A stretch of 64,000 nt of DNA from Ancylostoma caninum. Taxonomy: Eukaryota > Nematoda > Chromadorea > Rhabditida > Ancylostomatidae. Position numbers and translations under genes: made by a program. The stretch covers positions 62,001 to 126,000 of the forward strand of contig JBAJFG010000357.1 in the NCBI GenBank assembly GCA_037903475.1, written 5' to 3'. Under the pieces are notes generated by a model, which was not told the DNA's origin, did not search any database, and saw nothing but the letters and a program-made list of their open reading frames with translations. Shown piece by piece: positions 1 through 11,288 of this stretch. The number at the start of each line of letters is the position of its first letter. Within the stretch, counting starts at the first letter, position 1.

Positions 1-1250
1 TGTGTGATCAAATTACGTGAAATTTCTCTAAACAGCTATGGAACACACATTACATTGCCCTTCCGCATGCCTTACTTGCGAGAGGAAGACAAGATACTCA
101 GACGAATCCAATTCTCCACAGAAGCGCTTCCTTGACAATTTGGAATTATTGAACCGCACATGTGAGTGGAGTTAGATGAGTGGGACTGGGAACTCCGCAC
201 TAGGGAGCAATAAAGGTATTTTTTCTCTGTCTCGTACTCCGTCGTGCGAAGTAGATGTCGGTCTAGAACATGAAATTCCTGAGTGAACTGAACCGGACTT
301 AACATGAAGTAAACTCAAATGATTTTTTGAGCAATAAGTAGATCACCTAATACCTCCGTAGCCACACATGGATAGCGCAATATCCCGTTCAAAATGGCTT
401 TTTGCTGTCACATCAAAACCATAGGCTTTCAGTTTACAAATTGGTTATCAGTCAAATGAGCATCCGTCCTTTCATTTTGACGTGCCTGTCATAAACTACG
501 CACCGTAGTGACTTTGTAAAAGAGACAGTATCCGAAAAATATAATGCCAGGAGAGAATATAAAATAAATAAATATTGCCGGAGCGCCAAAAGTGGAGTCG
601 TTCACGTTCTCTGTCATGGACAGATCAGTCGATTGTCAAAAACTCCATATTCGTATAAGAAGTAGCGCAGGTCTCAAACTCCAGATGCCGCACGAAGTTC
701 ACGCCCTGTTTGCAATCCTACAATCCCAAAAAGCATCTAGGTTTCACAGATAATTACAGATATACAGATAATTTCTCCATATTCTCATTTCTTATCCTAG
801 TAGTGCTCTAAGGACATATGTATTCACTAATGCAGTGGATCACAGTATTACAGCACCATCATACTCCTGCCACAACCTCCCCGGAGAGACGATCTGGTTT
901 AGCAAAACATAGAGGTGGGAAACCTTCTCAACCTACATGTGCGCACTTGTGCTTCCTGTCATCGTGGAGAAACCTAGCTCTATCTACAGGGATTATGCAA
1001 TCTAGAAATGGTTCGTTTTGGAACGAAATTTAAGTTAGAAAGGATGTCACAACGTGAGGCGCCGGCATCATTCAGAACATGGGGTGCTCAAAACAAATGC
1101 AGGATTACTGGACACCTCCGGTACAGAGTGGTCGAGTTTGAAGTTATTAACCATTATCACTCGGAATCGCTTCCGCTTACCGTTTTTTTTGCGACTTCCG
1201 AAAGACCTGCAGGAGATATCTAGCAGAGAAATTTAAGCAGCATTTGAAGG
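1..1250. repeat. Dispersed repeat family, copy 1 (cut by the window edge)
   Basis: The sequence from base 1 to about 820 is a diverged direct match to 46,772-47,930, starting with the shared string GTGATCAAATTACGTGAAA. Bases 830-1,250 match 61,070-61,710, for example AGTGGATCACA near 834 and 61,073. The copy continues off the left edge, so its end and class are unknown. No intact reading frame is seen. It serves as the empty site for the MITE at 47,639-47,870. Confidence 0.7.
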
Positions 1251-1374
1251 AAGAGGACCTTACTCCGACCTCTCTGCCCGCGGTGAATCCGCGGTCCGCT
1301 CGAGGTGGGGAGTCGGTTCGCCACCGCGGGGAGCGTGCAAATGGAAGGAAAGCCTCTTCCACCTTATGCTCAGA

Positions 1375-1530
1375 CAATCGAGGAGCTCTTCCCTCGGTGG
1401 GCAAGACCTGTTCCGCCCCTGGTCGGCCCCCAGCAGCACAAATGGAACAGTGCTGTGGCGAGCAGCACAAAATGAAACTAGTTCGACGGCCCCTTCTCAG
1501 ACAACTTAGAAGCTCTTCCCTCCACCGATA
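1375..1530 (-). repeat. Short GC-rich dispersed repeat
   Basis: The reverse complement of this stretch matches 11,565-11,700, including GGGGCCGTC and CTAGTTTCATTTTGTGCTGC. At 11.6 kb the same sequence forms the centre of a large inverted duplication. Class unknown. A second internal motif, GAAGCTCTTCCCTC or GGAGCTCTTCCCTC, occurs twice here about 130 bp apart. Confidence 0.6.
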
Positions 1531-1559
1531 TCGGCTCTCCTCGATCGACAATTGACAGA

Positions 1560-3270
1560 GAACTGATTTTGCGATCTAGTTGGCATTTTAGCTAAGGGGA
1601 TTATAGGGGTCTTTTCCCCTCACAATGAGGCTAGAACTATAGGGGGATTGTCGTATAGAGAAGGATGGAGGGGAAAATCGCGCCCGCGGGCCAGTGGGGG
1701 CCGCGGGCCAGGCTGGCTGCAGGGGCTGCCGCTGCCGGCCAGCCGGCCGTGGACAGCCCGGTCACGAAATGAAAACACACAATATGTAGTAAAATAGTTT
1801 ATTATGGTAATAAAACGTTACAAGACTATTACTTCAAGTACCAGTGATGGCAGAGGTGAAATGTAAATACTGGTGATGTAAAAGATAAAACAAAATCAAC
1901 GAAATATACAATATGTACACAAAAAAGCGGTGGCAAATATAATGTAACGAAAAAAGAAACATTCACGATCACAGTAAAAAAAAAAACTTCTCACCTCAAT
2001 GCGCTATCGCGAATGTAGATCTCTAAATGCCCATATCAAAAAGACGCGAAAAATCTAAGTTATCAAAAAGAGTAAGTACAGTTTCCGCAGATAGCTCGGA
2101 AAAAGTTGGAGAGAGTCAATTTTATCACACAATTTACTGTGATCGTGAATGTTCAGAAAAAGACGGACAATTTGAAAGGTCTGCATGCCGTAAACTATTC
2201 AAAAAAAAACTATTCAAAAAACTTGTTCTTCTAAATAGATGTGGTAAGAGGCAGAAAAAAGAAGAAAATACAAAACTTCTTCTCAAGGTGAGTAGTGAGG
2301 AAGTGCAAAAAAGTAAGAATGATGCAAAGAAAAAATACAAAACCTCTTCTTCAAGTGAGACGAGAGAAAGTGCAAAAAAGTGAAAATGAGGCAAATTGGT
2401 AAACTAAATTTTTTCTATTTGGAGTCGAGGAAGATACAAAAATAGAATTAACGACCCATCAGATATGCTTCAAAATTCACCGGCTTCAAAATTAGTGTAG
2501 GGGAACCCGAAAACGTATTAGCAGAGGATTTTAAGTGACCCGTTCAAAAAACAGCTACAGCTAGCTGCTAATAACTTAGGTGCTAATATACACAAAAAAG
2601 TCTCTAACGAAAAACTCGCCCCCAGCAAAGAAGACGCCAGGAAAAGAAAAAACTCGGAACCATTCGATTACCAGAAAATGACAACGCCTCACCCGATTGA
2701 TTTATGATGAACAAAAAAAATCTAGCCGTCGGTTTAGCAAAAAAAAAACTTGCCCAGGAACGAAAAAAAATTGATTTCCTAAAAAGCGACGGCGCCAGAA
2801 CCCGGCTGAGAGAACGTTAGGAGGATCAGGAAAATGGTAAGTTTGTTGCTGAGGTAGTTCAAAAATCAATAACATTAGGGAAACTTCCCAAAAAAGCAAA
2901 AACAATGAAATGACAATGAATGGGAGTGAATGAGGGAGAGAAGTGTCGATATCTGTAAGACGGCAGAACACGTGTATTCGGCTTTCACCTGTGGTTCGAT
3001 TAATTAAGCAATAGATCATGTCAAGGTTGGTGTGGGTTTCATTTTGCATAAAAATTGAGTCCAAAAAATTTCTCGCAAGAAAGAAATAACAACTGTGAGG
3101 AAGCGGGTTTTCGCAGTGTTTCACGCATGAACAAAAAAGTATCTCTCAAGCCGCCTATATTTCTTCGCAAAAAAACAGCAAATGTCGGAAGCCGAACACA
3201 TGTGGAAAGAGAAACGATCAAAGCAAAACCGGAAAAACACAACATTAGAGCATATTGCAAACTAACAAGG
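1560..3270. other. No recognised gene; A/T-rich with one GC-rich patch
   Basis: A GC-rich patch at about 1,680-1,770 is followed by A/T-rich sequence with many poly(A) runs. A lysine/serine-rich open frame at 2,027-2,383 is explained by A-rich composition and has no recognisable domain. Nothing else was seen. Confidence 0.4.
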
Positions 3271-3276
3271 CTGCTC

Positions 3277-5482
3277 CTATTCCTTGGAAGAGCTTGCGGA
3301 AGGACGTGTGGGTCGTGACGGCCTGGGCGCGGGTTCGAGGCTCAAATCATCCGATGAGTACTCAGAGTCCTCTTCTTCTTCTGGCGGCGGCTCAGTTAGT
3401 TTCCTCCGTTTCTGTAACGAGAAGAGCTCAATAAACGTTCTTGTTAAAAGAAAGTGCACTTACCGTTTTTGGAGCCGGGACGACTGGACTACATACTGCC
3501 GCACATCGGCACTGAAAATAAGTTACTTTATTAGTGACCGCAAAGTTTATTTAGAATACTAATAGGGAAACACTTACAGTGCCTTCGAAATTGACACCCT
3601 ACAGCTAGGCCTCCAGTCCTGTCGGCAACTCTGCCGATAGTCCAGCGCTGCCGCCCGCTCCCTGTCCGTACGGCCCAAGCCGCGCCAGAAGCAAAGTTAT
3701 TTTCCATTGTAATAAATAGTTATTTCAAAACACCTCCAATTTGAATTGACTTATTTCACTTACTCCGTGGGCCTTTCCTTCAACTGGTCGGATGTGCAGT
3801 CCAATTCTGGCTGCCCAAGCCCCATAGCTTCCAGCATAAAATCTGGAATGGTTTGTTCTTGTAGAGCAGAAGTTAAATCTGGCCATTTTTGTAGCACACT
3901 CACCGACAAGGGTGGTCACGATCGATTCTGGAAGGTCTTTCAGCTCTTCCTTTTTGTCCCCCCCTCGAACTGACCCTAACACTAAACTGCTGTATGGCCT
4001 CTGACGGGTTACACGCCTGCAACAGATGAAGTGGTATTATTGGAGCGCTCATCTACATAGGGAAATCTCCTTTATAACCGACCCGCACAAAATAGTGCCT
4101 CGCAAAGTCCGTACAAACAGTTGCAAAGTCTCCTTTTGCGATGCGCGCGTTTGGGACCCATGTTCTTATCAGTGCTTTGAGATCAGTTTTCTGGAAACAA
4201 TTGCGTCTCAAGAGATGTAACGCGGCCTCGTACGAAGAGCATTCTTACCACAAACGGGGCACGCTGCGGAATTATCCATTCTTTTTTTACGTTTTTTTTT
4301 CACCGAAAAACGCCCCTTTGGGCAGCTCCATGCGCGTCAATTTTGTCATCTGGTGCGATGCATTGACAATCGACATCGATTGCTTTTCGAGACGCATTTG
4401 AAGACCATCAATCTGAAATCAATCTCGTGCTCATTCTAATCCAAACTTGGTTCCTTTGCAATTACGTATCTGTAAAGGAGCTGAGTTTGGATTAGAATAA
4501 GCACGAGAAAACTTACGATCGTTGCCATACCGACAATGGTGTTCGACATCGTTTGCACTGCTGAAGTTAGTCGTCTAACAACACTGTCAGACGACTGCGG
4601 CAGCTGTCTCACCGACGTTTGCAGGGACTTCACACCATTCATATCCACTCGGGCTGTTTTCAGCGAATCACCGAGGAAGTCCTCGTAATCGGCCGCAGGA
4701 GGGTTTCTTTCGATGGTGCATCCTAACTCTTCCAAGTTCACTTTCGGCTCAGTCGCGATGCGGCGGGTGTAATCTGCAATCACCTAGTCGTTTGGAATGA
4801 ACTTGATGAAATTACTTTAAATTCCACCTGCGAGCGAATGCGCTTGAGTGCACAACAAGCGGCGAGACACATGAGAGGGTGGAGCTGGACGGTGACGACG
4901 GCTGGTGGATGGCCTGGCTGCAGCGGGTGGCGGTGGTGCTGGAGCTGGAGCAGACGCAACTCGCGAAGTGGAGGGTGCATCACGTGAGTCGTCGAGAGAT
5001 GATGATGAAGCAGGAGCTTCACCTGGCGAATCAGCGGCTGTGTAGGGTGCATAGACATTAGGAGACAATAAACCTGGTACCCAAGATGACATAACTACAT
5101 TACCAACCAAGTAACGTTGCGGCGGCTACAGGAGCTGGGAGGCGCTCAGCGGATTCGTGCCCGTCGTTGAACGTTCCGGTGTTTGTAGAATCACTCAACT
5201 GAGCTAAAAAGCTAGACTCTTAGTCGCTGTACCCTTTATAAAATAAACTAGCTCACAATCTCCTTCAACATCTGCACAATAGTCGATTGACGATGGGCGT
5301 CGATGCGTGCCTATAAATTTCACTAGCAACACGGTGTTCAGGCTAGAAACAAGACGATCTATGCCAACACTTACTTGCGCTGACGGGCTGAAGCGTTTCA
5401 TAAACTGGCTGATAACCGTCATCCTCGTCTTCACGAAGCTCGGGAGAAAAGACGCTACGTACGAGTCGTAAGAATCAGACAT
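3277..5482 (-). pseudogene. Gene C, minus copy: unrecognised element protein with frame breaks
   Basis: Multi-exon gene homologous to the intact copy at 31,793-34,530. Exons read by eye: 5,375-5,482, 5,108-5,203, 4,828-5,037 (Ala/Pro/Ser-rich), 4,517-4,773, 4,249-4,412, 4,083-4,190, 3,904-4,016, 3,764-3,842, about 3,578-3,694, 3,464-3,511 and 3,277-3,411 (acidic C-terminus). A small exon near 5,250-5,271 is uncertain. Shared landmarks are SSDSVVR, KKEELKD and DVRQYV. Relative to the intact copy the frame is off by one base at T4 in exon 1, A9 (4,292-4,300), C7 (3,958-3,964) and A5 (3,466-3,470), and the exon near 3,690 has no AG acceptor. It lies 213 bp downstream of the transposase gene on the same strand. 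Function is unknown. It is either a decayed copy or one with uncorrected homopolymer errors. Confidence 0.7.
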
Positions 5483-5695
5483 CGCAGTGATCGCGGGAAA
5501 CGCAAGGCTATTTGCTGTTGAAGAATATTTAGCCTTACAGACAACGCAGCTACATAATTTACAAGATTAGGACCAATCCACGACGGTAGAGATGTTTGAT
5601 TGAACAAGGAGACAGAGAGAGGCAAAGGTTAACATCACAAAATTTATTCACTGTCGATAAGAGGAAAGGTTTCAAGGAAGAAAGTTTCAGGAAGT

Positions 5696-8600
5696 CTAAC
5701 TGCGGCAGATGTAGGTCGTTTGTCCCAGACTCACTAACATAGCGGGCGAGTGAATATCTTTCAGAGGGTGTAGCGTAACGCGCACATCGCCTGTGAACTC
5801 TTTGAAGTAGGTGTTTGCTGTGCGGACTAGGAATAGCGCGTTTAGGGCTCTGGCCTTAGCGGGGGAGTTACCCTGGCAAATAGCATCTGCCAAACCAACA
5901 AATGGATCGCGAGTCACAAACTCTTCAAAAAGAACAACACTATCATTGCGGAGCTCATCGAATGCAAACACTAGAATGCGACCAAACGCATCGGAGCCGT
6001 CGTCCTTCATGAGATACACGCAATTCTGAGTAGTGTCACGCATTCGAGGTCAGTAGATGGAGGAGCTGAAGGTGGTGTAGCCGTTCGTTACTCGCGAGCT
6101 GGAACGTACCTGTACCAGTGGGCATTCATGCGTTTTCAAATCCAACTTAAGCCTACCAAAACGTGTAGTGAGCACGATGAAAAGCTAAAGGGCCTCGATG
6201 TTCGGACAAGAGTTCCGTGAAATCGACAAGAGAGTGCTTGATGACGCCCCATGAATCGCCGAGGTCAGTGTCGACTGGCCACCTGAACTCCAGTCATGAG
6301 AAGTCACCTTGAACCCCTTTTCTATTTTCCTAGTAAACCTTCATGTGTACACACCGATTCAAGGCTTCGTTTGCAAGTTTCGTTTGAAGTCGAGTCAACA
6401 CTGGATGGGGTGCAGTGGATGCTTCTCGATTGAGTTTTGCAAAAAGTTCCTTTCGCATGATAAAACTGGTATAGAATGGAAAAGAATCAAAGAATAATCA
6501 ATAATCAACAACATCAAAAAAAGAGGAAGATCGAATGCTCAAAATAAATAGGAAATGCATTTCAGCTTCGAAAGAACTTACTTCTTCACAATGGCTTCTT
6601 CGCAGTTGGTGCTCTGTACGATGCGGAGCTGAAGCCTCCTGTGGGCGGACTCGAATGGACTGGAACTCCATTGGTAAGAGCTTCCACACTGCTGCAGATC
6701 TTCTTCGATCGCGTGGTCAATTAAGACCTAAAGCATTTGCACATAGGATTTTATGACGCCAACCAACTCAAGGAAACGTACGTGAAACTTCAGAGTGAAA
6801 AATTTCTTGGAGACTTGCTGGCAGAGTTTTTTCAGTACCTGTGCAACGTTTTTGATTCCTCTGACAACGTCTGGGTGGTGCGAGCCGTCAACAAGGACAT
6901 GGATCAGGAGCCAGTAAACGAGAAGACAACAAGATGCCGTGTCTTCCGAGCACAGCCTTTGCGCCGCCACCAAAGGGAACAAAATAAACATCAACTAAAC
7001 ATAATCAACCTCCAGGATGCATTAAAGAAACAACATCTAGCATAATTGTTCTCAATACATATAGAGACGCTTCACCTCGTCCTTCTCTGAAGCTGTCATT
7101 CGTGAAAGTTCGTCGATTCCGAGTATGAAGCGAGATGCGTATGTGTGGCACCGCGTACGTTCGAGTGCTCGGCCCAAGGCTGCTATAGCGGCACGCGGAA
7201 TCCTCAACGATGGTATGCGATTGCTCGTTGTAGTCATTTCTGTTCAAAGAATGGATTTACACTATAATATTCGACTTAAGTTTTAAAATAACACCGTACC
7301 TCGTATAAAATCCACTGTTATTCCGGCTGAGATGAGGTGGAGAGCATCCGGATGGCAGCGATCAGGCGTCAGGAGTTCCATCATTTGCGTGGTGCCTACC
7401 ATTTTTACAACTATTTTCGCTATCTAAGTTTTCGCAGACAGCCGACTGCGAAAACCCTACAGGTCAAACCGTTTCGCTGCTGTGATGCGTCGTGGATGAT
7501 GCTCGCAGGTGTTCGGCGATCAGCGCGCGTCGGAAATCTCACAAACCAGGACTGTCTCCTATCGACTCGGTCTCCGGTGCAGGTGCAGAGGTGGCATCCG
7601 TACTGAGAATTCCATCGAGGAATCGTGAACAGAATTTTCGAGGCCTAAATCGCGCTGCTCGCTTATCACACCTTCTACCTTTAGTTGAAACCATCAAATA
7701 GTTAACAAGAGTACGCTAAAGTCCATGACACCGTTCATGATTTTAGGGAAGCACAACCAGACAGCATTGCTGGAGTCCATGATGCTGATTCCGTCAGTAC
7801 TCATTTGTTCAAGTTCGCGTTTGAGTCTAAACCACATCCGAATCCTCTAGCGTCCGAGTATGACGAAGACAACATGCTCACCTTGAAAAAAGCTCCCGCA
7901 ACAGTCTCTCTGTTGGCGTTTTCGCGACGAACATGATGGCTGGAAGCAAAATATTTTCGGCATTGTTTAGGGGAGGCCTTCGAGTCGTAGGTACACCGGC
8001 CACGCTTCGGTACTGAAAATGAACACCAGCACTCAATTACATGCATGCATATAGCGCGGCAGGCACCAACCGAGAGAGCTTCCTCATCTTCACTCCATCA
8101 AAGTTCAACGTTAGCACTACTTTGATGCGCCGGCGAACGTACTCTTCTGGTCTTTCAATGTCCTCCCTATATTGGCCGAAGTCTGATGTTTCAGGACGGT
8201 GTTCGTCATGCTGTCCCTAAGTCGTGAACGCTCGGAGTTCATACAACTTCAAAGAAGTTTATGCAACTTGACAGACTTAGTTGAAATTGAAATTGAAATG
8301 AAATCACAAACAAATGACAACCATAAGTTGTCACTACTAACCCAGTGGATGCGGTGGTGCACACTTAGCAACGCGTCGATGTTCTGACGAAGCACTACTT
8401 CCAGCTGAGGTGCCAGCCGTAGGAAATGCATACTCGTGCGTCTCACATTTTTACTTCTTTTGGGATGAACCCTAAGATTGTAGTACCAAAAGTAGCACAG
8501 GTAGACAAACTAGGACAAACAATTGAAGCAGGAAAACTAGTCGAGGGCTGAGTTAAACGCACCCATTCATTTCGCAGGCCTCGTTCCAGCACAGAGCATG

Positions 8601-9320
8601 GGATGATGACAAAATGCTGTCGCAAGCTGAACAGAAACAAAGCTTCGTGTACTCGTACTGAGGGAACAGCTCCGCTTCGAGCAAACTTGTAGCCCTGCTG
8701 ACCTTAACACCACCAAAGGTTACATGTTTCGAGAGACTCCAAATCACATAAACCTCAATAACAGAAACATGCTCGTAGATGAACTAACTGAAACATCCGT
8801 CTGACCACCGACAACTTGACAAAGATCATCGACAAAGGAGAGCATCGTCTTGCTGACCCCGAAAAAAGAGCCGAAACATGCGAGATAAGAATTTTTCTGC
8901 GCTTCCGCTAAACAAAATAAAACGATGACATCTGAAAGTAGTAGTCCTCAAGTAGTTCCAGAAACTCACTGAATACCCCTGAGCGGACGTCTTGCGACGC
9001 AGCTACCGGGGGTTCCAGCTCGCGATCTTCTGCTTCCTCGTGAACGTCAGCGACCGACTCCTCACGCAATGGCGCAGCAACCTCTGTTGGGGCGGGAGAG
9101 GAAATGGGCATCTGCTCATCCAAGTTTCGATTTACCGCATTCGGGGTCGAGTGCGACGACAATGGTGGTGGAGGCGGTATCTGTGGCATTCTTGCTAAAA
9201 AAGCATATCAACACACCCAACATCAAGGGCCGACCATGGAATAAACTTCAAGTGCTAACCTGTTAGTGCACTTCCAGTTCTTGTAATGCGACGTCTTTTT
9301 GGCGGAGGAGGAAAGTCCAT
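5696..9320 (-). CDS. Gene B: CACTA (CMC) TNP2-type transposase, multi-exon, one frameshift
   Basis: Fifteen exons join in phase: 9,260-9,320, 8,970-9,194, 8,789-8,907, 8,563-8,753, 8,342-8,471, 8,071-8,216, 7,882-8,012, 7,763-7,826, 7,547-7,715, 7,300-7,410, 7,076-7,239, 6,782-6,994, 6,582-6,727, 6,157-6,282 and 5,696-6,098, about 800 aa. The N-terminus is Pro-rich and basic (MDFPPPPKRRR), followed by a Cys cluster (CSAC...CWNEAC). The core carries LTLNFDGV, WPV, ENILLPAIMF, ISIMDSSNAR, GRRCDKR and DALHLI, then LLVYWLLIHV, LKFHVLIDH, a SSPFESAHRRL block and a final VYLMKDDG module. This order matches TNP2-like CACTA transposases as I know them. Frame is lost at CCCC (7,970-7,973), where one more C restores it. 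Read straight through, the last exon has a TGA at 6,050-6,052, avoidable only by an 80-nt intron that leaves a 7-nt exon. The family call is by motif order only. Confidence 0.72.
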
Positions 9321-9760
9321 AGCGGGCAGTGACATCCACAAAATGAGTGCGAATACTCACAAGCTCACAGATTGTTCACTTAGACATGAGTATTTGTGTT
9401 TACATTCCAAGAAATATCGCTAGGCTCAACCTTTTTTCGAGGATTTCACAAGAAACAGTTTATTAGCTTCACTTCAATGCTTTGCTAATGAATCGGAAGA
9501 CTTTTTTAACCAGTAAAAACCGAAAGTGCTTCTTTTTTTTGGAAAACAACATAAAAAATCAGAAATACCAGTACTTCGATATACGCGTAAGAGGTGGACT
9601 CGAAAGAACAAAAAAAAACGCGCGAGTAGCTGCGAAAAGATATGTACAATGTGAGCTTGAAAAAAAATGTTAGGACATCGTATTCAAAAAAATCAGGACA
9701 TCGTATTCAAAAAAAATTCAAAAGCACGGGGCCCGACCCTGTTCACCCACGCCCTCGTCT

Positions 9761-11288
9761 CTAGACAGTCTTCTCCATCTCAGCTTCAAAAATTTCTTCA
9801 TCCGTTATGGGTGGAAGCGGCGGCGGTGAAGGAATCGCTCGAGGGAGGTTGTACCAGTCCCCTTTAAGCCTTCTCAGAAACGGGCAAACTCCAAGAATGC
9901 GATCGTAACTGAATGCAGTTATTGAATTCATTGCTTTACAAAAAACATAACACCTCCTAATCCATGAATTCACGCATAAACAGGAAGAGCAATGTTCTCA
10001 CCAATCATTAAACAAATCCTCATCTACATCCAGTATTCTGAGACTACGGTATTGAAGATCTTCATAAATATCCTTAAGCTCAGGCGGAGAGTCAACACTC
10101 AGGGCACTGAATAGTACTATTATTTTATTATTACTACTATCACCACTATCATTCTCTAAAATTATTCTCTAAACAAATTGCGCTATTTCCTTCCAACCTA
10201 TTTCCGCGGAGGTCCAGGTGAAAAACGTTGGGAAATTTTGTTGACAGAAATATCCACGGGTGAACGAGTTCATTCCCACGGAGGTTGAGGAACTTCACAG
10301 AAGCGGCAACGAAATCAATCTTCATAAGATCACTGTCGGTCAAACCGCACCGCTCAATTTCAATTGTCTGCAAATGAAACGAAGAGATAGTCTACTTCTA
10401 ATTTCCGCTACCGATTACAATGCCAGAACTAAATTTGGAACCCAACTACCTCCACTATAGTAATCACTTGATGATGGGAAAGAAAAGAAATCCACCTCGA
10501 AAAATGTTTGGCTAACCAAAACGGCGTCTCATCTTTCCCATCATCAAGTGATTACTAACCTACAGTCCTGTAGATCAGGAGGGAAGGATCTCCGCGACGC
10601 TTAGAATCCTCCACGTGGAGGATTCTAAGCGTCGTGGAGATCCTTCCCTCCTGATCTACAGGACTGTACACTACACTATCTACTACCTTACCTACTCAGG
10701 AAACCTAAAAACCGTGTTCTGCATGAGCACGCATGTCTTACTCGTGCGATTTGCATATTTCAATATCATAAACACGGTTTTTAAGTTCCCTGAGTAACAA
10801 CTACTTACCTACGCTAACCTACATTCCACCAAAAACAGCACCGGTGCAGATTGAATAGGTTTAGGGGCAATTAGAGAGAGGAAGAGAGAAAAAGAGTGAG
10901 AAAGAGAGAGAAGCAAGGCGAGGAAAATCGAAGAAGTGGAGACAGAGAGAAATAACTACTTACACATTCGCCAAAAACAGCACCGGTGCAGATTACATAG
11001 GTTTAGGGGCAACTAGAGAGAGAAAGAAAGAGAAAGAGAGCAAAAGAGAGAAAAAGAGAGAGGAACAGAGAACAGAAATGCGAGGAAATCCGGTGAAGTG
11101 AAGAGAGAAACGGGGAACTATGCACAAATGCTCTCTCACTATCACATTTCTTATAAAATCAAACTCACCTCAACGTCCGGATACAGTCGCAAGTCCTCCA
11201 GGAGCATCAGCGCGGTGTCGTGGTCGTCGTGAACTTCTAAATCCAAAACAAACTCCTGGTGCAGCAATCGCTCCGCCATACCGGCCAT
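9761..11288 (-). CDS. Gene A: 180-aa leucine-rich-repeat protein (NXF-like LRR layout)
   Basis: Four exons in perfect phase: 11,169-11,288, 10,198-10,367, 10,002-10,106 and 9,761-9,908, stop TAG at 9,761. A TTTGCAG acceptor precedes the ATG, so the first exon is spliced or trans-spliced. LRR-type strands lie at residues about 64-73 (KFLNLRGNEL), 89-96 (FHLDLRGN) and 118-128 (SLRILDVDED), then FLRRLKGDW and a Pro-rich tail (SPPPLPP). This layout recalls the LRR domain of TAP/NXF mRNA-export factors; that comparison is from memory and tentative. No RRM or NTF2 domain is present. It ends 441 bp upstream of the transposase start. Intron 1 (10,368-11,168) holds two hairpins and a MITE. Copies of exon 1 at 11,967-12,089 and 30,588-30,689 suggest it belongs to a repeated cassette. 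Confidence 0.75.
10458..10557. repeat. Hairpin element inside gene A intron 1
   Basis: About 25-bp inverted arms, TAGTAATCACTTGATGATGG... and its complement, enclose about 50 bp. It is compatible with a very small MITE. It directly abuts the palindrome at 10,561-10,668. Confidence 0.75.
10561..10668. repeat. 108-bp near-perfect palindrome without spacer
   Basis: Two 54-bp arms meet at CCAC|GTGG (10,614/10,615) with essentially one mismatch. The outer ends are TACAGTCCTG and CAGGACTGTA. It sits in gene A intron 1. Such a structure would extrude a long hairpin and is unstable in cloning. Confidence 0.9.
10695..10794. mobile_element. 100-bp TA-flanked MITE (CTCAGGAA ends)
   Basis: Inverted ends of about 24 bp begin CTCAGGAAAC and are flanked by TA on both sides (10,693-10,694 and 10,795-10,796), as for Tc1/mariner-type insertions. 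The same terminal sequence bounds the element at 15,814-16,671. Confidence 0.75.

Noticed and set aside
2027..2383. Lys/Ser-rich 118-codon open frame
   Set aside because: A-rich composition with poly(A) runs explains it; no domain and no splice context.
6737..7045. Plus-strand 102-codon frame with coding appearance
   Set aside because: It is the antisense of transposase exon 12 and its flanking introns; the minus strand gives in-phase exons with family motifs.
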